In this document: positions 44,189 to 52,419 of the stretch, piece by piece
Layout: each line of letters opens with the position of its first letter
Numbering within the stretch: the first letter of the stretch is position 1
From: Geobacter sp.
GTDB taxonomy: Bacteria > Desulfobacterota > Desulfuromonadia > Geobacterales > DSM-12255
Reading direction: 5' to 3'
DNA: 64,000 nucleotides
NCBI GenBank assembly: GCA_009684525.1
Contig: WKKR01000002.1
Location: 682,001-746,000 of the forward strand
Made by a program: the position numbers and the translations under genes
The notes under the pieces: model-generated
What the model was told of the DNA's origin: nothing
What the model saw: the letters and a program-made list of their open reading frames with translations, nothing else
The model's database searches: none

Positions 44189-44485
44189 ATGGGCATCCAG
44201 ATCAAACCGTCCGACCTGTATTATAAGTATCCCAGGGACACCGTCAACCGGGACCGGCCGAAGTTTTCCGGCCTGCCCGATCCGCGGCCGTTCAACCGGG
44301 ATGACCTCTACGAGGTGATTCCAATGTACGGTGCTGTCATGGATGCGCTTGGCCGGGACGACAGCCGGACCCTGCATCTCATCGAGGAGCTGATGATCCG
44401 CGACATGCCGTGCTTTCTCGTCTCCCGCGAAGAGGTGTACGATTTCCTGGTCGGGAGCATGACCGAAATCCTTGCGCAGCAATGA
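44189..44485 (+). CDS. 98-aa conserved-looking protein coupled to draG
   Basis: A soluble protein starting MGIQIKPSDLYYKYPRDTVNRD with a Pro-rich N-terminus and a helical C-terminus (DSRTLHLIEELMIRDMPCFLVSREEVYDFL). AAGGAG lies 5 bases before the ATG. The stop overlaps the draG start (ATGA), so both proteins are made together. I do not know the family. Its coupling suggests a partner or regulator of DraG, or a module that recognises nitrogenase. Confidence 0.72.
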   Translation: MGIQIKPSDLYYKYPRDTVNRDRPKFSGLPDPRPFNRDDLYEVIPMYGAVMDALGRDDSRTLHLIEELMIRDMPCFLVSREEVYDFLVGSMTEILAQQ

Positions 44486-45390
44486 GAGCCTCGCTGCCGA
44501 TCCATCCCGGAGAAGTGGCTGCCCGCGCCAGGTCTGCCCTGCTGGGTGTGGCCCTGGGCGATGCCCTGGGCGCGCCGGTGGAATTCATGACCTCCGGCGA
44601 GATCAGGGCAAAGTATGGCGTGCTGCGCGAGCTGGTGGGCGGGGGGTGGCTCCGCCTCAAGCCGGGCCAGGTCACTGATGATACCGAGATGTCCCTCTGC
44701 GTCGGCCGGGCCATTGCTGCTGCCGGTGGCTGGGACCTGGCGGGGGTTGCCGGGCAGTTTGCCGCCTGGCTGAAGACCAGGCCGGTGGATGTGGGGGACA
44801 CCTGCCGTCGTGGCATCCGCAACTTCATGCTCAAGGGGGATCTGGAAACCCCGTTCAACCAGTGGGACGCGGGCAATGGCGCGCTGATGCGCATGGCCCC
44901 GGTGGCCCTCTTCACCGTCGGCAGCGACGAACTCCTCCAGAGCTGCACTATCCAGCAGGCGCACCTGACCCACAACCACCCGCTCTCCGATGCTGCCTGC
45001 GTCTGTTACGGCAGGCTCCTGCACCTGGCCCTCCTGGGCGCCTCCAAGTCGAGGCTCCGCCGCGAGGTGGACCGGATGCTGGAGGAGTTTGCCACCTTCC
45101 GCTTCGATCCCTACAAGGGGCTTGCCACCGGCTACGTGGTGGACACCTTCCAGACCGTCTGCCATTTTTTCTTCCGTGGCCGCGACTTCGAGGAATGCCT
45201 GGTGGGGGCGGTCAACCAGGGAGGGGACGCTGACACCACCGGAGCCATCATCGGCGGTCTGGCCGGGGCCTACTACGGCCTGGAGAGCATTCCCCAGCGC
45301 TGGCTGAAACGGCTGGACAAACGGGTCGCCGCAGAACTTGTCGACCTGGCCCAGCTGCTTTTGCGACTCTCCCCGCTTTCCTCGCAGTGA
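44482..45390 (+). CDS. draG: ADP-ribosyl-[dinitrogen reductase] hydrolase DraG
   Basis: Removes ADP-ribose from the Arg of NifH and so reactivates nitrogenase. The 302-aa product has the dinuclear metal motifs of the family: GVALGDALGAPVEFM, VTDDTEMSLCVGRAI and NQGGDADTTGAIIGGLAGAYYG. The start at 44482 overlaps the upstream stop. It converges with draT (30 bases apart), so the opposing enzymes are encoded tail to tail rather than in one operon as in Rhodospirillum and Azospirillum. Confidence 0.93.
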   Translation: MRASLPIHPGEVAARARSALLGVALGDALGAPVEFMTSGEIRAKYGVLRELVGGGWLRLKPGQVTDDTEMSLCVGRAIAAAGGWDLAGVAGQFAAWLKTRPVDVGDTCRRGIRNFMLKGDLETPFNQWDAGNGALMRMAPVALFTVGSDELLQSCTIQQAHLTHNHPLSDAACVCYGRLLHLALLGASKSRLRREVDRMLEEFATFRFDPYKGLATGYVVDTFQTVCHFFFRGRDFEECLVGAVNQGGDADTTGAIIGGLAGAYYGLESIPQRWLKRLDKRVAAELVDLAQLLLRLSPLSSQ

Positions 45391-45419
45391 TATCCCGTTT
45401 TCCCTGAAGAAGCATCGGC

Positions 45420-46220
45420 TCAGGTGGTGCACATGATCCGCCGCACCAGGTACTCGCCGCCGATGACCAGATATTCCCCTTCTCCCTTGAGGATGCTGTT
45501 GGGGATCAGCTTGTTGTAAAAGAATACCTTGGCGAGCGGCGCCATGATCTCCCAGACCGTGTCGCCGAATTCCCAGGCCCGTTCCTCGTCCGAGGTGAAG
45601 GAGACCAGGTTGTTCAGCCGGACGATCTGCTCCCGCCTGCCCAGGGTCTGGATGACCTCGTGGTCGTTGGCGTCGTTGGTGCCGCGGAACAGCCTGATGC
45701 AGGGGATCGCCTGGGGGAAGGCCCGTCCCAGCTCGTACTGGCAATACTCGAACAGGAGATCAAGCTGGGAATTGATGGCACTGGTCCGCTCGCTCCCCCT
45801 GGTGCGGTCCACGGCATAGACCATGTACTCTTCGGCATGGATGCCCGGAATGCGGATCTTGTGAAAGGTCGGCGGGATGCCGATCCTGCTCTCCACCCAT
45901 CCTTTGAGCACCGCCCCTTCGATAGAGTTGGAATCCATCATCCAGCCGCGCAGAAAGCGGAGATAGCTGTTTTTCAGGCTCTTGCGGGCCGTGTCCGAGG
46001 CCTGGTCCTGCCAGTGGTGGAGCTGGAATTTGACCGACATGTAGTCGTTGAAGACGACGCCCCGCTCCTCGGCAGATGCGATGGTGTCGAGCTTTGTGAA
46101 TAGGAAGCGGTTTGCCTGACGGACCCCTTGAATCACAAGGGGCTGGGGGTTTTCGTTGAAATGGCGGGAGGCGATCACCCAGGGGGGAAGGTTGCACAGG
46201 TTGTAGGAGCCGCTACGCAT
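45420..46220 (-). CDS. draT: NAD+-dinitrogen-reductase ADP-ribosyltransferase DraT
   Basis: Transfers ADP-ribose from NAD+ to an Arg of NifH, switching nitrogenase off when ammonium or energy status changes. The 266-aa product has the family start NLCNLPPWVIASRHFNENPQPL and the NAD-binding and catalytic segments IPCIRLFRGTNDAND, NNLVSFTSDEERAWEFGD and ILKGEGEYLVIGGEYLV (EYLV late). It lies 130 bases after a NifX-family gene on the same strand. A hairpin sits before its start. Confidence 0.93.
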   Translation of the reverse strand: MRSGSYNLCNLPPWVIASRHFNENPQPLVIQGVRQANRFLFTKLDTIASAEERGVVFNDYMSVKFQLHHWQDQASDTARKSLKNSYLRFLRGWMMDSNSIEGAVLKGWVESRIGIPPTFHKIRIPGIHAEEYMVYAVDRTRGSERTSAINSQLDLLFEYCQYELGRAFPQAIPCIRLFRGTNDANDHEVIQTLGRREQIVRLNNLVSFTSDEERAWEFGDTVWEIMAPLAKVFFYNKLIPNSILKGEGEYLVIGGEYLVRRIMCTT

Positions 46221-46237
46221 GGCGATACCTCGTTGTA

Positions 46238-46261
46238 TGCCGATGTTCCGGGAGATCGGCA
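46238..46261 (-). promoter_or_regulatory. Hairpin in the draT leader
   Basis: TGCCGAT and ATCGGCA form a 7-bp stem with a 10-base loop, about 20 bases before the draT start. There is no T-run, so it is not a terminator; it may affect translation. No sigma54 site was found in this gap. Confidence 0.35.
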
Positions 46262-46350
46262 GGGGGGGACACGAAGACCGGGTGAAAGGAGGAAAACCGC
46301 CGGTTCTCGTGCCGCACCCCCTGTCAGGAGGTCGGACCTCTCTCCGTACA

Positions 46351-46680
46351 TCAGAGCAGCTTGGCCAGTTCCACCACAGTCGGCTCCACTGGCCCGCTGG
46401 TCACATAGGTTTCGATGCCGAGGTCCCGCATGGCGTTCTGCGGTGCCTCGCCAATCTGGGAACAGAGCACTGCCCGACAACCGGTCAGTGCTTCTGCGAT
46501 TGCCTGCAGAAGGTGATTGCGCAGCGGATGATCGGGATCGTATGAGCAGTAGCGCTCCACTTTCTTCTCATCCACCAGCCGTGCCTTGCCATTGTCCACA
46601 TCATAGATCAGAAACCGTTCGGCATGGCCGAAATGCTGGTTGACCACCTTTCCGTCCTTGGATGCGACAGCGATGAGCAT
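46351..46680 (-). CDS. NifX/NifB-C family cofactor-binding protein
   Basis: A 109-aa dinitrogenase iron-molybdenum cofactor family protein (NifX/NafY fold) that binds or shuttles FeMo-co precursors. Seen are IAVASKDGKVVNQHFGHAERFLIYDV at the start and CRAVLCSQIGEAPQNAMRDLGIETYV, the usual second half with Cys. The start at 46680 follows AAGGAGGGAG. It lies downstream of fdxB across repeat R2 and upstream of draT. It is more like generic NifX-fold proteins than the copy at 47624. Confidence 0.88.
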   Translation of the reverse strand: MLIAVASKDGKVVNQHFGHAERFLIYDVDNGKARLVDEKKVERYCSYDPDHPLRNHLLQAIAEALTGCRAVLCSQIGEAPQNAMRDLGIETYVTSGPVEPTVVELAKLL

Positions 46681-46740
46681 AATCTCCCTCCTTGCCGACG
46701 TGCGGCCTTGGGCACATGCCCCCTTGTTCTGCTCGTAACG

Positions 46741-46912
46741 AGTGTCCATCGAAAACTCCGGATGAGACACTGCTGGTTTGCAAATCAGAAAGGAGAAATT
46801 TTTCGTCCTGGCAAGGAAACCAAGGGATTGCGCGGAGGCTTGAGCCACGCTACGCTGCACAAGGAATCCCGCGGATTGACACCGCCAGGGCGGAAAAGAG
46901 CCCTTTCCGGAC
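46741..46912. repeat. 172-bp dispersed repeat R2 between fdxB and a NifX-family gene
   Basis: Reverse-oriented copy of R1 (26445-26614). The shared parts include GTCCGGAAAGGG, CAATCCGCGGGATTCCTTGTG, the CCTCCGCG arm and TTTCCTTGCCA. The inner GGCGTAGC palindrome is degraded here. One end overlaps the fdxB stop; the other is a palindrome GTGTC-CATC...GATG-A-GACAC that resembles the element at 47854. Confidence 0.85.
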
Positions 46913-47175
46913 TAGAGTACGACCGGTTCGAACGTAAAGCACTTCTTGGAGCAGGTCCTGCCGCAGGCCTGGCAGCCGATGCAGTTGCCGGGATTTGCCA
47001 CTTTCATGAACATCTTGGCCGAATCGTCCTCATCCAGCTCTTCGTATGCCAGCACGTCATGGACGCAGACCTTGAAGCAGCGGCCGCAGCCGATGCAGGT
47101 CTCGTCGTCGATGGACTTGATGAACTCCGGGGTCCATTCGGTCTTGTCTCTGCGCAATCCGGTGATGTATGCCAT
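46912..47175 (-). CDS. fdxB: Nif-specific ferredoxin III (2[4Fe-4S])
   Basis: An 87-aa ferredoxin of the nif-specific FdxB type. Two clusters are formed by CIGCGRCFKVC (Cys 27-37) and CIGCQACGRTC (Cys 65-75) plus CSKKC. The N-terminal MAYITGLRRDKTEWTPEFI is typical. The start at 47175 follows CAGGAGG; the longer frame to 47736 overlaps nifX. It probably donates electrons in cofactor assembly or to nitrogenase. It is the second gene after the nifX sigma54 promoter. Confidence 0.93.
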   Translation of the reverse strand: MAYITGLRRDKTEWTPEFIKSIDDETCIGCGRCFKVCVHDVLAYEELDEDDSAKMFMKVANPGNCIGCQACGRTCSKKCFTFEPVVL

Positions 47176-47237
47176 TGGTACTACCTCCTGTAGGTGGTGC
47201 GGGGTCGGGATGGCTAAGCCAGTCCCTCTTCCGGGTC

Positions 47238-47624
47238 TCAATCGTCGAGAAACGATCTCCGTTCGTCCTTGTGCATCGCCTTTTTGAGCCAGGGCGGCGG
47301 GTTTCCCTGGAGCACTTCCTGGAGCTTGCTCACGATGTCGGCCACCGGCACCTCTGCATTGGTTTTCATCGGGTGGATCTTCCGGGCAACCAGCTTGGCT
47401 GCCGCCGGTCCGCCGATCTGCATGGTATAGACGATGGCGCAGCCGGCAATGGCAGCGGCCCTGGCAGCGATCCGGTCCTCCTCGTCCTCGGCCGAGGTGA
47501 TGGCGCTTATGGATGGCAGCTGCACGGCCTCGTCCGGGCCGATCTCCCAGACGTGAAAACTGGTGCACTGGCCAAAGTGCTGGTCGATCATTTCGCCGTT
47601 GGTACTGGTAAATGCCACTTTCAT
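47238..47624 (-). CDS. nifX: Nitrogenase cofactor carrier NifX
   Basis: A 128-aa NifX protein that binds NifB-co and the VK-cluster between NifB and NifEN. It begins MKVAFTSTNGEMIDQHFGQC and has GCAIVYTMQIGGPAAAKLVARKIHPMK and the tail PPWLKKAMHKDE, typical of NifX. AAAGGGG lies 6 bases before ATG 47624; the longer frame to 47864 covers promoter and leader and is rejected. It heads the minus-strand operon nifX-fdxB-NifX-like-draT. Confidence 0.92.
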   Translation of the reverse strand: MKVAFTSTNGEMIDQHFGQCTSFHVWEIGPDEAVQLPSISAITSAEDEEDRIAARAAAIAGCAIVYTMQIGGPAAAKLVARKIHPMKTNAEVPVADIVSKLQEVLQGNPPPWLKKAMHKDERRSFLDD

Positions 47625-47642
47625 GGGAACCCCTTTCTGCAA

Positions 47643-47687
47643 CACAAAAGGCGCCGGCATCCTGATGGATGCGCGGCGCCTTTGCCG
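47643..47687 (-). terminator. Leader terminator with overlapping antitermination hairpin, nifX
   Basis: On the minus strand GGCGCCG-CGCATCC-ATCA-GGATGC-CGGCGCC is followed by TTTTGT (47643-47680), an intrinsic terminator 18 bases before nifX. CGGC-AAAGGC-GCCG (47674-47687) is a 4-bp stem with a six-base loop (A1, G4) that shares bases with the terminator 5' arm. Both cannot form together. Confidence 0.7.
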
Positions 47688-47710
47688 AACCGGAAACGAA
47701 TGCCGATGTA

Positions 47711-47729
47711 AAAGCACGGCGTGTGCCAA
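47711..47729 (-). promoter_or_regulatory. Sigma54 promoter of nifX
   Basis: TTGGCAC-ACGCC-GTGCTTT on the minus strand has GG and GC at -24/-12 spacing, about 85 bases before the nifX start. Confidence 0.85.
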
Positions 47730-47853
47730 AATGCAACTGCCTGAAATTGCGTCACAACAGGAGGCGTGTCCGTAGCTGATGAGGCATGTTTGGTCACTTT
47801 TGCCGAATTTATGGGCAGCTTTGATACCAGCTGAATAATGCGGCAGAATCTCG

Positions 47854-47886
47854 TAGTGTCTCATCCGGAGTCCCGGAAGGGCACTA
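47854..47886. repeat. 33-bp palindromic repeat R4
   Basis: TAGTGTCTCATCCGGAG...GGGCACTA is an imperfect palindrome. Its 29-base core has the same length and the same first 16 bases as the terminal palindrome of R2 at about 46743. It marks roughly the left edge of the AT-rich island. The stretch 47887-47998 holds nothing else recognisable. Confidence 0.55.
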
Positions 47887-47998
47887 ATGAGGAGCTGTCA
47901 AATAATGGTTGCAAGACACGTTTGTTTGAGTCTGCACAATCGGCTCTGTCATAGGCTGGGAATATGACTGAGACCAGCTGTAGCGTTGACAGATATGG

Positions 47999-48075
47999 AG
48001 TTGTAATACGATGAGTTATGCCATAAAACCTGTTGCTAATTAACCGGAAATGGTGTAGTGCTTCTCGGTAAGTTG
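47999..48075 (+). promoter_or_regulatory. Copy C of the three-copy promoter-like element
   Basis: TGTAA (48002), TGTTGCTAAT (48031) and ATGGTGTAGTG (48050) keep the spacing of copies A and B (29 and 19 bases between block starts). TTGCTA and TAGTGC are 17 bases apart. Downstream CTTCTCGGTAA aligns with ATCCTCCGTAA of copy A. It lies 320 bases before the STAND gene, on the same strand. The match is weaker than between A and B. Confidence 0.45.
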
Positions 48076-48092
48076 GGGGACGACCTGTGGGG

Positions 48093-48275
48093 ATGGGGCA
48101 AACATCGGCAGGTTTGGCTGGTACCATATGGGTGCATTGCGAGTACGAAACTGGGAAAGCTTATAGTATTAGAAACGCACCTGATGAACCCGCCAAGTAC
48201 TATATCATTAAAGGGTTTATTCTAATAGAAACCTGTTTGGTTGATATAGTTATAACATTGCTTCTGTATGTATAA
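48093..48275 (+). CDS. Possible 60-aa membrane peptide ahead of the STAND gene
   Basis: An open frame (MGQTSAGLAGTIWVHCEY onward) ends in a hydrophobic helix (IIKGFILIETCLVDIVITLL). Only a weak purine-rich GGGGG lies upstream. It follows copy C by about 30 bases. No family is recognised and the frame may be chance; it is listed because it fills the gap between the element and the defence gene. The remaining bases 48276-48371 are AT-rich with no further feature. Confidence 0.25.
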   Translation: MGQTSAGLAGTIWVHCEYETGKAYSIRNAPDEPAKYYIIKGFILIETCLVDIVITLLLYV

Positions 48276-48371
48276 GCTTGTTTATAAATGTATAAACATT
48301 GCGCTAACTGCTCAATAATGAGTTGGCAAGCATACTAAGAATTGACGATTTAGTGATATGAGGTATTAATT

Positions 48372-51300
48372 GTGAGCTCCATACCTGATTTTAAGACTGA
48401 TGTAGATCGTGATGCAACAGCCAGTATTCGTGGATATGTCTATCAGATTTATCAAAGCGTCTATGCATGGATGAAACTTAAGGATAGTGAACTTTTGGTG
48501 CTTGAAGGAGCAGAGGATTTCGATGTTCATTACAGGCAATCAGTTGTTACTACACAAATAAAGGATGTCGCTAGTAATATAACGTTAAGATCAGCGGCAG
48601 TAATTGACACTCTCAACAATTACTGGACAAATAAGGAAAGAAACCCCGATTATGATATAGTTCTACGTTTTTTAACGACCTCTGAAGCCGGGCAAGAACA
48701 AGGCTCTCCATTTGGAGCAGGCTTAAAAGGCTTAATTTACTGGCAGTCTGCAGAGTCAAATCACGTTGATATCGAGCCACTCCGTTCATTCCTACTCACG
48801 CTGGAACTTTCTCAAAATATTCATTCGTTCATTACTAATGCGACTCAGGATGAACTTCGAGACCACTTAATCCGGCGCATTAAGTGGGATATGGGAAATA
48901 AGCCGAGAGAAGCCCTTCAGTATGCAATTGAGGAAAAACTCAAAATTCACGGATTTAAACTTAGTATTAATACTCATTTGTCGTGCCAGGTATTACCGCA
49001 CCTTCTCAAGAAAACTGCTGACCTATTGTCTACTAGTGGGCCAAAAGAACTTAGATTTTCAGATTTCCTTGACATTTTTGATGAAGCTACCACAGTAACT
49101 ATTCCCCGTGGTAAACTAGAATCAATGGTTAGCACCAGTAGCTTGCAACAAGTTGCAACGATGATTGATTCTCAAGAAATGTTGCGACTACTTAATATGT
49201 CCACAGTAATTGGGAGTCCTATCCCTGTTGTGGATGGCGGCATCTCAAGAACAACTGTTGTCTCAAATCTTGTTAAATTACTTATTGAACACCGCATAGT
49301 TTTCTTATCTGGAAGTAGTGGGATTGGTAAGACTAATCTTGCCTTGCTTATTTCACAGCAGGTTGGGGAGAATTGGGGTTGGGCAGGTTTCCGTGGCAAA
49401 GAGCCAGAGCAAATAAAGGACATCCTTAAACGTGCAGTTTTTGAAATAAATTCAACCCGCTTATTGCCATTCCTCGTTCTAGATGATCTTGATCTCAGCC
49501 AAGTAACCCAATTTGAACGAGAGTTCATTACGCTTATCTTCGCCGCCACCAACTCAAATGGGCTGGTAATTGTCACAGGACCATCAAGGCCTCCGCTTCA
49601 TCTATTACCTAAACTTTGGAAAAGTGAAGCATGCGAAGCTTCCGTTCCCTATTTCAATGAAACGGAAGTAGCTGAAATGGTTTATGCAAATGGTCTTAGT
49701 GATAAAAAACGTGCATCAGAATGGGCTCGGGCTATTTGGCTTACGACAAGTGGACACCCCCAACTGGTTCACGCAAGGGTGAGAAATATTAGTGCACGCA
49801 GTTGGCCGACAATTGGTTTTTCTGACTTGACCGCGCCCGAAGATGTCGAAAGAGTTAGATCTGAAGCACGACTCAGGCTGGTAACAGAATTCCCAACTGA
49901 GAATACCCGCGTTTTGGCATATCGATTAAGCCTTATAAATTCCACATTTACTCGTGAAACTGCCATAGCAGTTGCAGAGACTCCACCCCCGGTATCTTTG
50001 CCTGGAGAAGCTTTTGATGCACTAATTGGCCCGTGGATTGAACGAGAAGGAGAAAATCGTTACCGCATATCCCCATTGCTCACTGGTGCAGCTAAAGATG
50101 TTTTGACTGACACAAATATAAAAGATGTCCATTGCGCAATCGCTGTCAGCATAGTCAGTCGCAAGAGCATTGATCAGTTTGAAGTAAGTTCGGCTTTTTT
50201 TCATGCATTTCTTGGAAAACATACGTTTGTATTGTTTAAGTTAGCTAACACTATAGCTACTACTGATACAAAAAACACGTTTCATCTCTATGACGCGATG
50301 AGCTGGTTTACTTTGGTGGGGTTGGAGAAAGGCCAAAAAATATTCCCTGATAATCCAACAATTGATTTCATGCTTCGTTTGGCACAATACAAGCTAATTT
50401 CTAATGCGCCTAAATTAGATAATGCAATAGCAGTAATTGAGCGAATTGAAGAATTACTTAGTGAAGTTGAGCCACCAGAACTCAAGCAGCTTTCTGAGGG
50501 GCTTGCATATGGCATGATACTCAATACTCTTGAAGTTAAAATTCCGGCAGCTATGGTAATCCGGATGCTCTCACGCTTTATCGATCTTCAGGAGGAGAAT
50601 CTTAATTTAAAAGAAATATCCAATTCATTCGAAAATGCCCATGAGGAATTCCCTCACGTGGGAGAAAATAAGCCCGCACAGCTTCTTTTCTCATATCAAG
50701 CTGTGCGGATAAGTGACCTCGATGACCTATGCGAACTTGTCACATCATTGGATGCACTTCCCGCACAGAAACGAGACCACCTTTTGATGGCCTGCAATTC
50801 AGATATGGATTTTGCTTCTCTATTAATCAGTCGAGCTTGGTGGAAAGAAGTTGAAAACGGCAATCTTGACGTAAACAAGGCAATTCGAGTCTTCGGCCTC
50901 ACTTTAGAAAAATCACGGGAGTGGCAAAAAACAGAACTTACAAAAGCATGCCTCGTAGCGATGTCAGTTATCCATGATGAATATGGCAACTCAATCGAAA
51001 GAGCATTGGATGTTTTAGATGCAGCAGACATCGAATTCCCTGATGATGTTAAGTTGTTAAATCAGCGTGCAAAAGTGCTCTTCCACGCAAATCGAGACAA
51101 GGAAGCTTTGCCAGTAGCATACAAAGCACTTGACTTGCCTGGCCTTTCAAATGTCGAGTATGCTTTTTGCTGCCGCGTTGCTGGCATATCTGTTGCGAAA
51201 TCAGGTGCTTGGGATGAAGCTGAACGTTTATTTCTGTTGGGGGCTGATAAAGTAAAATTACTAAGTGCTGGAAGTAGCATGGGAATTGGATTGCTAGCAG

Positions 51301-52388
51301 ATGCGGCCTTTGCGTTATGGAAACAAATGAAATATGAGAAAAGTCTTTTGCTCTTTGCCGATACACTTGATTCGCTAGGCACAATTCCACTCTCGGATGA
51401 TATCCGTATTCGTCACCTTCACGCGACTGTTCGCCATAGTATTTCCTGGGTACATTTTGATGCACTTGGGAAGCGCCCAACTGACTTTACAGAACCGATT
51501 CCAGGAATGTGCAGCAATCAAGACCCACACGAAGGGATTAAAGAACATCGGATTATCGACATAAGTGCAGCTTGGGAATTACTTGCCTCATCTGAGAAGA
51601 TTCTTGGGTTTGATATAGGCATCAAGGCTCGCTCCACCCTTGTGAATAGTGGCAAAAGACCTCAATTAATTGAGGGGTATAGCCGTACTGTTGCGTTTGA
51701 ATTGGTTTTCAAAGACAAGGATTTTGATAATCTTGTCACCGCGCTTATTGGGATTCACGAAGCTTTGTTACATTCGAAATCTCTCAACGATGAAAATAAT
51801 GACGAATGGGCAATCGGTGATATCCCAAAACTCCCTATTGAATATTGGGAGAAACAGGAGTCTCGGGATTGGATTTACCATTATTTACTTGTAGCAAGCG
51901 TTATTTGCACCGCAGATGCCACTGCATTACCAATTGAGAGGTGGCGCAGTGACCTTTCGAAATCTGGTGCTTTGGTTCATGAAGTTAATCAGTTTTTGGA
52001 TGTGCTAAATGGAGAACAACCAGATGAGTCACTTTACCAGCAAGCCGCTGGCGCAATTTCAGAATTGAGGAAAGGGGCTCTTGCTCCACAAGAGTTATGG
52101 AAAGCTTCCTTTCGGCTGCTCAATGCACTTATGAGTGAAAAACGTTGGGCAGAAAAGGCGTTAGAAGAATTACTCATCTCACGTTGGCTTTTTGCGATAA
52201 ACAATCAAAGGTTTGCATTTTCAACGCCTTCATTGGCATTCACGGAAATAGAGAAATCTTGTCAAAATGGCTCTAATAGTGGGCTTGCAAAAATTTCTTC
52301 TGTTCTTGAAGCTGCCGAACCATTTCTTAGTGTTAGCTTGTCGACTGAAGCAAAACGAATGCTGAGGAAGCTTATTGAACAAGCATAG
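48372..52388 (+). CDS. STAND NTPase with N-terminal nuclease-like domain (Avs-like defence candidate)
   Basis: A 1338-aa protein. Residues 15-150 resemble the DUF4297/Cap4-type PD-(D/E)xK nuclease domain: RGYVYQ near 20-25, acidic EGAEDFD at 45-51 and TQIKD with Q62 and K64. A P-loop NTPase of the STAND class follows: Walker A GSSGIGKT at 314-321, Walker B FLVLDDLD with Asp 371-374, and VTGPSRPP as a sensor-like strand. From about residue 600 to the end there are helical repeats of the TPR type. Effector-STAND-TPR order is that of antiviral Avs proteins, which detect phage proteins and then cut DNA. GTG start with GAGG 8 bases upstream. Strongly AT-rich codon use unlike the flanking nif genes, so horizontally acquired. 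Confidence 0.75.
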   Translation: MSSIPDFKTDVDRDATASIRGYVYQIYQSVYAWMKLKDSELLVLEGAEDFDVHYRQSVVTTQIKDVASNITLRSAAVIDTLNNYWTNKERNPDYDIVLRFLTTSEAGQEQGSPFGAGLKGLIYWQSAESNHVDIEPLRSFLLTLELSQNIHSFITNATQDELRDHLIRRIKWDMGNKPREALQYAIEEKLKIHGFKLSINTHLSCQVLPHLLKKTADLLSTSGPKELRFSDFLDIFDEATTVTIPRGKLESMVSTSSLQQVATMIDSQEMLRLLNMSTVIGSPIPVVDGGISRTTVVSNLVKLLIEHRIVFLSGSSGIGKTNLALLISQQVGENWGWAGFRGKEPEQIKDILKRAVFEINSTRLLPFLVLDDLDLSQVTQFEREFITLIFAATNSNGLVIVTGPSRPPLHLLPKLWKSEACEASVPYFNETEVAEMVYANGLSDKKRASEWARAIWLTTSGHPQLVHARVRNISARSWPTIGFSDLTAPEDVERVRSEARLRLVTEFPTENTRVLAYRLSLINSTFTRETAIAVAETPPPVSLPGEAFDALIGPWIEREGENRYRISPLLTGAAKDVLTDTNIKDVHCAIAVSIVSRKSIDQFEVSSAFFHAFLGKHTFVLFKLANTIATTDTKNTFHLYDAMSWFTLVGLEKGQKIFPDNPTIDFMLRLAQYKLISNAPKLDNAIAVIERIEELLSEVEPPELKQLSEGLAYGMILNTLEVKIPAAMVIRMLSRFIDLQEENLNLKEISNSFENAHEEFPHVGENKPAQLLFSYQAVRISDLDDLCELVTSLDALPAQKRDHLLMACNSDMDFASLLISRAWWKEVENGNLDVNKAIRVFGLTLEKSREWQKTELTKACLVAMSVIHDEYGNSIERALDVLDAADIEFPDDVKLLNQRAKVLFHANRDKEALPVAYKALDLPGLSNVEYAFCCRVAGISVAKSGAWDEAERLFLLGADKVKLLSAGSSMGIGLLADAAFALWKQMKYEKSLLLFADTLDSLGTIPLSDDIRIRHLHATVRHSISWVHFDALGKRPTDFTEPIPGMCSNQDPHEGIKEHRIIDISAAWELLASSEKILGFDIGIKARSTLVNSGKRPQLIEGYSRTVAFELVFKDKDFDNLVTALIGIHEALLHSKSLNDENNDEWAIGDIPKLPIEYWEKQESRDWIYHYLLVASVICTADATALPIERWRSDLSKSGALVHEVNQFLDVLNGEQPDESLYQQAAGAISELRKGALAPQELWKASFRLLNALMSEKRWAEKALEELLISRWLFAINNQRFAFSTPSLAFTEIEKSCQNGSNSGLAKISSVLEAAEPFLSVSLSTEAKRMLRKLIEQA

Positions 52389-52419
52389 GGGGAATACATG
52401 GGGACAGGGAATACATGAA

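Noticed and set aside
47625-47864. Extended nifX start and the minus-strand frame 47861-48127
   Set aside because: The extension covers the sigma54 promoter and leader terminator of nifX; the second frame overlaps repeat R4 and copy C and has no RBS.
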